Shown one piece after another: positions 23,976 to 34,642 of a DNA stretch of 64,000 nt (position 1 is the stretch's first letter; each line of letters starts with the position of its first letter). The notes under the pieces are model-generated. The model made no database searches. It saw only the letters and a program-made list of their open reading frames with translations, and was not told where the DNA came from. The DNA lies in the NCBI GenBank assembly GCA_029379385.1, contig CM055614.1, positions 496,001 through 560,000 on the forward strand. Reading direction: 5' to 3'. The translations under genes were made by a program, and so were the position numbers. Source of the stretch: Quillaja saponaria (lineage: Eukaryota > Streptophyta > Magnoliopsida > Fabales > Quillajaceae).

Positions 23976-26719
23976 TAAATGTTACTTAATTAATTAAGCT
24001 TCCTTTTTTATTGTAATAAAGTAAAATAATAATGTATAACTCATCACCGATCATATATTGATCGATATTATTTATACTATACTTGTTTAAACTTAAAAGA
24101 GAATTCCTTATGATCTTTTTTCTATGTTTTACCTGAATTTTATTATTTCCAAGTCACAAGCTATACACCAACAGCTACAGGTAAGTTAATTAATGGATAC
24201 TGGTTTTTCCTTTGTAAGATTAAGGATTAGAGGGGCGACTTGGCAATATGAGAGATGCATGTGATAACACGTGGAACCCAACCCATCTTCTAGGCAACTC
24301 TAATTAATTGATAGAGATTGTGATTTTCTTTCCTGCCTTATATAATCAATGGGATCCATATGATTAAGGATGAGCATAGAATCCGAAATATTGATAATCC
24401 TTTTTTAAATCAAATGTTTTACCCGAATCCGACTTAGCTCCAAATTCATATTAATTGAGTCTGTGTGGATTTTTATAATAATGTTGGTTAGGTCAGTTTT
24501 GTCGGTCCGTCCAAATTTATGGGCCAAATAACTGGTCTGACCAAAATATAGGTATTCTTTCTTTTATATATACAATATTACACATACAACCCAACTTCCC
24601 ATCACGGCCCAATGCAAAAAAAACTTAAATGTCATTGTTTTTATGAAGTACCCAACTTGTTGTCATTTTGAAAAACCTAACAAGCATAAATGAATAACTT
24701 TTTTTTATTCACCTTCAGCAGTCTCACATTGTGAGTAGAGCTGTGCAAGAAACCCGAAAAAATCAAATACCCGAATCGAACCAGTAATTCGGTTCGGTTA
24801 AATTTTATTATTTTTAATGTATTGTTGTGTTAATTTATAATTTTATATTTTTATTTGTGTTGAATATGTTGATATATTATGTTTTTTGTATTTTTCTTTT
24901 ATAATAACTAATGAATTTAAAAAGTATAAGATTCAAAAACAAAAAAATATAATTTTCAAATTAATTTTAGTGAATATTGAAAAATTTTGAGTAACCGAAT
25001 ACTCGAACCAAATTACTCATATTTTTTCGGTTCTGGTAATTTCAGGTTATGCTTATTTTCGGTTAGTTCGGTTCATAAATTTTATTATCCAAAAAATTCA
25101 GTTCGATTCAAAAATTTATCACTACCTGAACCGAACGGACCCGTACACACCCCTAATTGTGAGACACGGGAGGCAGAGAGCTCCTCTCCTCTAATATGAC
25201 AAAGATTCTTTCTACCTTCCTCTATTCTCCCACTTGCTCTCTCAAAGTTTGATGGCCTTTGCATTGACTCTCATAGGTTCTTCAACCTTAGTATCTCTCC
25301 CTCCTTAACTTGACAACTGCCAACTGGACTAAATCTATGAATCTACTTGCCTCCTTGGTTTTACAAGATTGCATACAAAAGTTTATGGTTGATGACAGTC
25401 GATCTACTAGTTAGGGGTTAGATTGTGCAATATTTGCATGTAAGATGCAGAATTTGAGCAATTTGATCTTTGATTTTTCTCGATAATATTGGATTCAAAT
25501 TCTGAGATTGTTGGTTTCTAAAAATATTTTCCTTTCAATAATCCATCGTCTCTTCTTTGTATTGGATTTAGAGAAATTTATGGTAGATGAACAACCGACC
25601 GCTAGCAGACCGTAACCGACCAAATTACAGGCAATTGGATTTTTTACAAAACCAAAAATGTAAGTTATTTTATCGGTTAACGTTTGGGATCACCAGACTT
25701 GATCGGATCGGTCGATGAAAGGCCTGCAACCGACCAACCCGACCAGCTGCATACCCCTACACATGATATGTATATATGCTGCAAGCTCCACAACACAGCC
25801 ATTCATTTCCATTTTCGCCCTACCGTACTCATTCATGTGATATTTCTGATAGATTAGATAGGCATATACATTATACTAAGATGCAACTTTAGAATTCCTA
25901 GCAAAAAAAGAAAAGAAAGAAATTAACTTTAGAATATATATATATATATATATATATAATTCATAGTGTCGTCCACGGTGACAAACACCACTTTTAATAG
26001 TTCGGCATATACATATATTAATTCATGTGTCGTGTAGTATGCATGCATGCATCCAGATAATGAACCAAGTTCTTTCAATTTGGAGCGGACCAGTTTTTAC
26101 AATTATTTACTTTACTTTAATTTGGCTAGCTAGCTAACTCAATCGTTCATTAAGGCATCAAGTTCTTATTGCTTTGGACGTCATAGTCATCTATAATGGA
26201 ATACGCTAAGATTGGTTTGGAATTTGAAAGTTGGTCCGGTATACGTAGTGATCATCATATAACAATTAACATCGTATAGCTGGATATATATGGTTTTTAA
26301 CTGTTTCTTTAACACTTTGAGGGGAGACCCAAAGACGAAAATCTTTGTTTTTAGCTAAAGAAAAGATAGACCAATGAACATCATATAACATCATTCATGT
26401 TCAATTTTCTTACATTCCTTCAATCAACTAATTACATTAATTTTTCTCCTTCTATCTCGTCCCACCTTCAAACTCCATTCTCTCTGTCTTCTTTTCCATT
26501 TTTCGAAGAGTTAGGACTAGTGTAAATTTGGAAATTCTAAAATTTCTTCTGAATTCTTGTCAAAATTTTGTTATCATGTTAAAATAATATAAAATAAACT
26601 GGGATTTGAGTAAAAAGTTTCAAGGTTTTAATTGGTTAAGAGAATGGTTCAAGATTTATTTAATTTTATATTTTTCGAATATAATTTTATTATTATAATT
26701 ATTTTTGTTTAACTATTTC
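23976..26719. other. Intergenic, AT-rich, with one hAT MITE
   Basis: No gene is visible. It contains the hAT MITE at 24736-25155, a (TA)n run near 25929-25957, a GCATGCATGCATGC run near 26040 and a patch at about 25595-25750 rich in CCGACCAA words that may be another degraded element. Confidence 0.5.
24736..25155. mobile_element. hAT-type MITE
   Basis: A 420-bp element is flanked by an exact 8-bp duplication ATTGTGAG (24728-24735 and 25156-25163). Terminal inverted repeats are TAGAGCTGTGCA on the left and TAGGGGTGTGTA on the right (reverse complement); TAGGGGTG-type ends are common in plant hAT MITEs. Subterminal sequence is rich in CCGAA / TTCGGTT words on both sides (e.g. ggttcggttaaattt, ggttagttcggttcat). 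No coding capacity. Confidence 0.8.
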
Positions 26720-26722
26720 TCT

Positions 26723-26945
26723 CACTACAAGAAACTTGGTCATTACCGACCAACCAATGTTGGTCGGTAAAATATAAAAATACCGACCAACCGACCAAAA
26801 TATAGAAATAATATATTACCGACCAACTTTTGGTCGGTAGGTTGGTCGATAAATTGACGGGAAAGGTTTTAATGGGGGGAATTTTACCGATTGGTTGGTC
26901 GGTAATGGTGATTTTGCCTTATTATGATTGGTCGGTAAATCAGTT
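26723..26945. repeat. 5' subterminal repeats of the CACTA element
   Basis: At least eight copies or near-copies of ACCGACCAAC / GTTGGTCGGT in both orientations within about 220 bases. Several are arranged as inverted pairs (e.g. ACCGACCAAC followed by TTTTGGTCGGT near 26818-26838). Confidence 0.9.
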
Positions 26946-27556
26946 TACTGGGTTAATTTTTTTTTTTTTTTTTTTAAACTTGGTCGAAACCTGCGTTTTG
27001 GTTCTTCTGTTTTGTGTTTTTTTTTTTCACTCTGAAAACGAATTCCAAATCCCTAACTCCTCCTTTGCCTCCCACACCTCCTTTTCTCACACCTCCCTTC
27101 TTCCTCTCCATCCCTTTTGCTTAGTTCCTCTCTCTTTCTCATGCCTTAGTCAAGCATTTGCAAAAGGAGCTAGCTAGACTGGAGAGTGAGTTGAGAATTC
27201 CTGGCCCTGCTACCTCAACTTGCGATTCCAAATCCCTAACTCCTCCTTTCTCACGCCTCCCTCGCCTCCAGCTCCTTTCTCACGCCTTGAAAACTCCTGG
27301 CCCTGCTACCTCAACTTGTGATTATGCAGCATTACTGAGAAAGAAAGATCTCCAGATACAAAAGGTAGAATGTGCCATCTAAATACTTCTATGTTGCCAT
27401 TTTTTTTAAAAGATATTTATTATTATGCTCTCTTTGCTGCCAAGAGGAGCTAGGATAGGAATCAAATGTTGAAATATGTGGTGATCATTAAGAAACGTTT
27501 TGGAATCTTGGAAATTGGATTTTAATAAAAATACTGAGGCAATGAGTTGGAATTGG

Positions 27557-28420
27557 TAACTTAGATTCTTGGTGTTGGATTATATTTCTCTTATAGGAAA
27601 TTAGATTTGGTTTCATGATTTGGTTTAAACATAAGTAAAAGATGTTTATGATTTTAGTTTAGTTGTCCATGTGTTAGTTAACATAGATTAGAGGTTTTTC
27701 TTTTTTCCTATTTCTCCTTAGTGAAAAAGGTCCATTCAATCATAATGTAAATAACTTAGATTCTTGATGTTGGATTATATTTCTCTTATAGGAAATTAGA
27801 TTTGGTTTCATGATTTGGTTTAAACATAAGTGAAAGATGTTTATGATTTTAGTTTGGTTGTCCATGTATTAGTTAACATAGATTAGAGGTTTTTTTTTTT
27901 TCCTATTTCTCCTTAGTGAAAAAGGTCCATTCAATCATAATGTAAATAACTTAGATTCTTGGTGTTGGATTATATTTCTCTTATAGGAAATTAGATTTGG
28001 TTTAAACATAAGTGAAAGATGTTTATGATTTTAGTTTGGTTGTCCATGTGTTGGTTAACATAGATTAGAGGTTTTTCTTTTTTCCTATTTCTCCTTAGTG
28101 AAAAAGGTCCATTCAATCATAATGTAAATAACTTAAATTCTTAGTGTTGGATTATATTTCCCTTATAGGGAATTACATTTGGTTTCATGATTTGGTTTAA
28201 ACATAAGTGAAAGATGTTTATGATTTTAATTTGGCTATCCATGTGTTGGTTAACATAGATTAGAGGTTTTTTTTTTTTTTTTTTTTCCTATTTCTCCTTA
28301 GTGAAAAAGGTCCATTCAATCATAATATAAATAACTTAGATTCTTGGTGTTAGATTATATTTATCCTATTGGAAATTAGATTTGATTTCATGATTTGGTT
28401 TAAAATCCACCAAAAGATGT
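27557..28420. repeat. Tandem array, about 195-bp unit, five copies
   Basis: The phrase TAACTTAGATTCTTGG or a close variant recurs at 27557, 27752, 27947, 28129 and 28332. Spacing is 195, 195, 182 and 203 bases. The 182-base unit lacks a TTTCATGATTTGG segment and the 203-base one has an expanded T-tract. The last copy is partial. The array lies inside the CACTA element upstream of the transposase gene and carries no ORF. Confidence 0.95.
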
Positions 28421-28718
28421 CTATGCTAAATGTTTATGCTAATGGTTTTATTTTATTTCTTTGTTTGGTCTATGCTAAATGTTGATTGATGAGTTTGTTT
28501 GAGTTGTGAATTAAGATGCAAGTATACTACAAGTAATATTTTTTAGGTAGACTTTTGCTTTTAATGCAAGGTACTAGATAATATTGACTTGTATATGTTG
28601 TATACCTCTTGTAATAGTTCTAGTGAAAATAGGGGCTTACTTATGTAAATGGAACGTGTGAAATTTTAACTAGGTACATGAAATCATTATATTTACAAAA
28701 TTTTGATGAGCAGAAAAT

Positions 28719-31700
28719 ATGGACGAAGATTGTACTTGGTTTGGGGGTGACCGTAGTTGGATGCAAAGGAGGGTTGAGAACCGTTGGGTTACAGATGAGT
28801 TTATGTATAATGTAAATAAGTTTCTTGATTTTGCATATAGTCATCCGAGAATTGTAGATGATAATAATACAATTCGACGCCCTTGTTTTGTTTGTAAGAA
28901 TAAAAAGTGGATGTCTCATGATGAAATAATTGTTCACTTGTTTAAGAAGGGTTTCTTAAGAAACTATAAGTGGTGGACCTTACATAGGGAGGGTGAAGAG
29001 TGGTTAGGGGAAACTTCAAATGACCGAGGAGTTGATATCGAAGATTCAAGCGATCGGTATGTTAACATGGTTATGGACGCTTCTAGTCCAGATTTTAATT
29101 GGGATGAGGAGAGTCAACTTCCCAAGGAGCCAAATTCTGATGCAAAAAGGTTTTTTGAGCTGTTACAAAATGCTGACAAGGAGTTGTGGGAAGGTTGTAG
29201 TTGGCATACTCGGTTATCAGCAGTGACACAACTATTGAACTGTAAATCAGAGTTTAATATGAGTGAGAAATGTTATAACCAGATTATTTCAGTTGTTAAG
29301 GGTATGTTGCCTAGAGGCGAGAAGTTGCCTGCAAATTTTTATAGATCAACAAAATTAGTCCAGAAATTAGGACTTGGATATGAGAAGATACATGCATGTC
29401 CCAACGATTGTATGCTTTACTATGGTGAAGCAGACAAGAAGTTACAAGAATGTCGTGTATGTGGGCATCTGAGATATCAACCCAAGACCCGAATAAGTAA
29501 GAAAGATGTACCATATAAGATATTGCGTCACTTTCCACTTGCAAAGAGGCTACAAAGGCTATATATGTCAAAAACCACAACTCAACATATGGCATGGCAT
29601 GATCGGAGATGTGCCACTGGTTTAATGATTCATCCAAGTGATGGTGAATCATGGAAACACTTTGATGACAACTATCCATCATTTGCAGAAGATCCAAGAA
29701 ATGCTAGGTTGGGTCTTTCCTCAGATGGGTTTTGTCCGTTTGGGCATTCATCAAATGGTCATTCTATTTGGCCAGTTTTTGTTACTCCATATAACTTGCC
29801 TCCTGATATGTGTATGAAGGAGCCGTATTTATTCTTGACACTTGTCATTCCTGGACTAAAATCTCCTAATCAAAATCTGGACATCTACTTGAGACCTCTT
29901 ATTGATGACTTGAAAGAGTTGTGAGAAAAATGGGTCGATACTTATGATGCTTACAGGGGTCAGAATTTTATTATGAAAGCAGCACTTATGTGGACCATTA
30001 GCAACTTCCCTGAATATGGAATGCTATCAGGGTGGAGTACACATCGAAACTTAACATGTCCGTATTGTATGGAAAGAACCAAATCCTTTCGTCTACCTCA
30101 TGGTAGTAAACCATGCTGGTTTGATTGTCACCGTCAGTTTTTTCCTGTTGATCATCCATTTAGACGACAAAGAGATAAAGTTAAAAAGAGAATAATAAAG
30201 AAAGGTTTGCCACCACCACGATTATCTGGGGAAGAAGTGTGGGATCGTCTTTCTGAACATAATCAAATCACTTTTGGCAAAGCATTTGGCAAACAAACAA
30301 TTTTCGAATTTGGAAAAGAACATCATTGGGCAAAAATAAGTATATTCTGGGAATTGCCTTATTGGTCAACTAATCTTATTTGACATAATCTTGATGTAAT
30401 GCACATTGAGAAAAATGTCTTTGATAATGTCTTCAATACAATGATGAATATAAAAGGCAAGACAAAAGACAATCCGAATGCTCGGATGGGTTTGAAATTA
30501 TTTTGTAAGCGTCTTGAATTGGAATTGAAAGAATGTAATGGAAAACTTATCATGCCAAAAGCTTCTTATAGCTTGTCAAAACCTCAGTTGAAGGAAGTGT
30601 GTGAATGGATAAAAGACTTGAGGCTCCCAGACGGGTACGCTGCAAATCTAGCTCGTTGTGTGAACATAGAGGATTGTAAGTTGTACGGAATGAAAAGCCA
30701 TGATTGTCACGTGTTCATGCAAAGACTAATTCCGATCGCATTTCGCGATTACTTACCGAAAGGTGCATGGGAAGCATTTACAGAGCTTAGTAACTTTTTT
30801 AGAGATTTATGTTCAACTGAATTGCGTGTGGAGCATATGGAGATGCTTGAGAAAAATATTATTATCACTTTGTGTAAGTTGGAGAAGATATTAATTCCAG
30901 ATTTTTTTGATTCAATGGAGCATTTGATAGTGCATTAACCTTATGAAGCTAAAGTGGGTGGACCGGTGCAATATCGTTGGATGTATCCGTTTGAAAGGTA
31001 ATTTATTTTACCTTACTTTGATTTCATTTGTACTCATTTTATTTAGTAATGACATATTTTGTTTATTGGATGATGTTGAATTTAAAGAAAAAGGCCCGAA
31101 ACAAGACTTGTGTTGAAGGTTCCATATGTGAGGCCTATATATTGCAAGAAATTTCAAATTTCTGTGTAATGTATTTCCAGCCAAGTGTTCAAACGAATTT
31201 TAATCGAGTTCCTCGTCAAGATGATGGTGGATATGTGGATTCCAATGGACGACTCTCTGTTTTCTGCCAGTCAGGTCGTGCATTTGGATTTCATAGGAAC
31301 AGATCTCTTAGTGACAATGAGTTTGAAGTAGCAAAGATATATGTTCTATTGAATACAATAGAAATTGAACCATATGTAACGTAAGTTTCACAAACCCGAT
31401 TTAAGTTTAGATATGCAACACTAACATTTACCATGTAGACAAAATGACTTACGTTTTTGTTATGAAAATTAGTCAATTTCGTCAAATAATATCGATGGAG
31501 CAACCATATCTTTCTGATGACCAAATCCAAAAGTTAGTTGAAGTTAAATTTTCAAATTGGTTTCAACAACAGGTTGGTTGATCATAACTGTATGTGTGTG
31601 TACGTGCGTGTGTGATAGTTAATCATGTGCATTTCCTAATGAATTAGTTTACCTTATGTTATAGGCTGATGAACGCAAGATCGCTAATCCACATATTGAA

Positions 31701-32462
31701 GAGATTGCCTATGGACCAATCAAAGTTGTGAGGTGTTATAATGGATTTTTTGTTAACGGGTTTAGATTTCACACGCTTTCTTATGGCGATGGCAAAAAAT
31801 CAATGAACAGTGGAGTTCGTGTCAAAGGAAGTTGTTACGGAGTTGATGAACTTGATTTTTACAGCATGGTAACTGATATAATAGAGTTGCAATATTTTGG
31901 AACTAACAATAGCATAGTACTCTTCCAGTGTGATTGGTATGATTCTGATAAAGGGGTGAAAATAGATTCTTTGCACGGTCTCGTAGATATTAAATATAGA
32001 TCTAGACTTGCCTCAAATAAACCATTTATTTTAGCTTCTCAAGCACATCAAGTGTATTATGCCTGTTACCCACATAGAAGACGAAATGCTTGGTGGGCTG
32101 TTTGCAACATGAAGGCTAGGAACAATTACAATTTTAGATGGCATGAAAATCCTATTGACAATGTGCAAGAAGTTGATGATGATATATTTTAGGAGGTTGA
32201 ATTGCATGTACCGACTCCAGTCAGTGTTGGCGCTGATTTGGATATACCTGGAGTTCTTCTATGTGACTGTCCAATGGAAGAAGTGAATTTGAATGATATA
32301 ACGGTGCCTAGATTTTTAGATGATGATCAACTAGATGAAGAAGAATACGCAGAAAATGATGAATGGGAAGATGATGATGAAAATGATAATGTTGAATTAG
32401 ATGTGGATAATGAAGAAGTTGGTTTTGAATATGAAAGTAACGATGATATGGAAGATGATTAG
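28719..32462 (+). pseudogene. CACTA TNP2-type transposase, with in-frame stops
   Basis: The first long exon (28719 to about 30997) starts at an ATG with MDEDCTWFGGDRSWM and an N-terminal transposase-associated zinc-binding-like segment (RPCFVCKNKKWMSHDEI, GFLRNYKWWTLH). The Transposase_21 core follows: MLYYGEADKKLQECRVCG, FPEYGMLSGWSTHRNLTCPY, IFWELPYWSTNLI, HNLDVMHIEKNVFDNVF. After an intron come a region resembling DUF4218 (about 31070-31380), then DUF4216 (DIIELQYFGTNNSIVLFQCD, PFILASQAHQVYYACYP; 31728-32190) and an Asp/Glu-rich tail ending at 32462. Stops interrupt otherwise continuous frames: TGA at 29922 (family reads Trp), TGA at 30381 (family reads Arg), TAA at 30936 and TAG at 32190. 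No frameshifts were needed. The protein would be truncated at 401 aa. Confidence 0.9.
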
Positions 32463-32599
32463 CATATCTTGTATATGATTTGTTCTTATATTGTAAAACT
32501 TTTTGTATTTTAATATTTACAAACATATCTTATGTAGTTCTTTTAGCACACTTTCTAATTTTTTTTAAATGTATATTCTTATTATATAAGATATAGATC

Positions 32600-34287
32600 A
32601 TGGTTCGTAGTATTCATGGATCTGGCTCTAGAGCATCACTTGGTACACATGTTACTTCTAATTAATCAAATAGTCACACACCGCAATCACGGCATATAGT
32701 TGTACCTCCTGCTTCAGACTCGTCAGAGGCCCCACTTAGTAAAAAGATATATGTTATAAATTTTTGTAAGTTCATAATATCGATGGAGTCAATGAATTAT
32801 GGATTTTTTTTATATACATGTAGGTACAATTGGAACTGGAGAATCATCTAGAGTTCCATCCATTGATCTGAGAGCACTGAGAGGGTCTGCGCACCTAGAA
32901 CCACCTCCTGTAGACCTAAGTGATCGCCAGTTGATTAAAGCTATCAGTGATGAGTACGTATGTTTTACTTAAACATAATATTAAATATATTTCTTATCAG
33001 TAGCTAGTGTCAATATCCTAAAATGGTATTAATTTGTTCATGTTTACAGTGAATTTGATGATGGCAGAACTGTTAAGACCATCTCAACTATCATTCGTGC
33101 TAATATGCCAGGACCGTATCCAACTTGGTCTAAATTTCTAGAGGGGACTAGAGAATTATGTTTTCGACAGTTTCTTGTAAATAGTTATATATAATAAAGT
33201 AATTAAATAATGGTTATATCTATTTTTCTTAATATGTCATAATAATTAAATATTTTTTTTAAATTGCAGGGCCATTATAGGTTTGAGACAGAGAAGGAGG
33301 AGGTAGAATCTAAATCTGTGTTCAATATTATAGCTGCACGACGACTAAAAGATCTGTTGAGTGAAGCACAAACCACAGCTTTAAAAAAATGTAAAACTAA
33401 TGACTTCCTAAAATGCGAGGGATGGAAGCCTATTTGGATGAAAGCAGAAAATTGGAGAGGACTCCTTCAAATTTGGGCCTCTGATAAGTGGCAAAAACTT
33501 TCTGCAATTGGGTCACAAAACAGGTCATCTGCAGAAGATGACTCATTGGTTAGACATGCTGGAGGATCCATCTCAGTAGTACAACATAAAGAAAAAATGG
33601 TAATTTTTTTTTACAAAATATTATTATTTTAAAAGTTGGTATGCAATGTTAACATTTTTTAATTTTAATGATTTTGTAGAGAAATAAATTTGGATCGGAA
33701 CCGAGCACACTACAAGTTTACTATCGCATTCACAAGAAAACTAAAATTGGAGATTTTGTGAATGAGAAGTCAAAAGCCACTTCAGTTTGTTTTTTATTGA
33801 CTAAGCTTCAATATCTAATTTATATATCTATGTATATGTGTGTGTGTATATGTTTAACAAATTTTTCTATTTGGATTTGTAGGAAACCTACACGTGCCTA
33901 ATGAATGAAAAATAAAGGGAAAATCCTACTAGTCATCCTGAGTTTGATGAAGAACTTTGGTTAAAGGCAACTGGGGAAGTGAAAAAAGGAGGAAAAATAT
34001 ACGGATGTGGGAAGGCTGGATTAGCGAAAGTTCTATTTGGAGACCGAGCCAGTACTTCCGGTAGATCAACTTCCTCTACAGCCACCTCACGGCGTGAATA
34101 TGAGATGGCTCATGAGATTGATTCCCTGAAAAATGAGTTAAGCACAACAAAGAGCGAGTTAACTCAAAAAGTAGATGAAATGAAAAATCTTGTGAACTTG
34201 TTGGTAGCAAAGCTGGGTGTAGATACTAGCATTCTTATGCCGTCATCTTCAATAAGTTTCATCTTTCTTTCAACTTTTGTGAAATGA
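32600..34287 (+). pseudogene. CACTA accessory gene, PTTA / plant transposase family 24 type
   Basis: Inferred exons: from ATG 32600 to about 32738, about 32824-32951, about 33050-33176, about 33270-33600, about 33681-33793 and from about 33883. Recognisable text includes DRQLIKAISDEFDDGRTVK, FNIIAARRLKDLLSEAQTTA, WASDKWQKLSAIGSQNRSSA, STLQVYYRIHKKTKIGDFVN and HPEFDEELWLKATGEV, which match the PF03004-type protein carried by many plant CACTA elements. The C-terminus (about 34105-34230) is a heptad-like coiled coil (IDSLKNELSTTKSELTQKVD). TAA codons at 32663 and 33913 interrupt it. The function in the family is thought to be DNA binding to the element ends. Exon limits are approximate. Confidence 0.75.
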
Positions 34288-34317
34288 TGCATTGTCACAT
34301 GCTTTCTTATTAACATA

Positions 34318-34639
34318 GTTGGTTGGTAACACCGACCAACCAATAACCATACAGTTGGTTGGTAACACCGACCAACCAATAACCATAAGGGTGGTCGGTA
34401 TTACCGACCAACAATAAGGTTGGTTGGTAATCACCGACCAACCTAATGGTTGGTCGGTAATTTCCGACCAACTTCTTTTAATTCTCCAAAAAACTTCACC
34501 GACAAACAATACCGACCAACTACGGTCGGTAATTACCGACCAACTATCCAGTTGGTCAGTATTAGCAACCTTGATTTTGCCTACCACCCGTTACCGACCG
34601 ACTTTTGGTTGGTCGGTAATGAGCAGTTTTCTTGTAGTG
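34318..34639. repeat. 3' subterminal repeats of the CACTA element
   Basis: A dense array of GTTGGT(C/T)GGTAA...ACCGACCAAC units, many arranged as perfect or near-perfect palindromes. Two neighbouring copies of the segment GTTGGTTGGTAACACCGACC followed by AACCAATAACCATA occur at about 34319-34350 and 34353-34385. Any ORF in this region is a by-product of the repeats. Confidence 0.9.
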
Positions 34640-34642
34640 TCT

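Larger units (their letters stand above)
26723..34639 (+). mobile_element. CACTA (En/Spm) DNA transposon, complete ends
   Basis: The element is 7917 bp. It begins CACTACAAGAAA and ends TTTTCTTGTAGTG, perfect CACTA-type terminal inverted repeats, with the 3-bp target duplication TCT on both sides (26720-26722 and 34640-34642). Both ends hold multiple copies of ACCGACCAAC or its reverse complement, the subterminal repeats where the transposase binds. Internally it carries a TNP2-type transposase gene and a second gene of the plant transposase family 24 (PTTA) type, both on the plus strand and both with in-frame stops. It is therefore a structurally complete but probably non-autonomous copy. It could still be mobilised in trans, because both ends are intact. 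Confidence 0.95.

Noticed and set aside
25595..25750. CCGACCAA-rich patch upstream of the CACTA element
   Set aside because: It shares short words with the CACTA ends, but I found no termini or target duplication, so it was not called an element.
27557..28420. Regular repeats considered as a CRISPR-like array
   Set aside because: The units are 195 bp direct tandem repeats with no distinct spacers, in a plant transposon.
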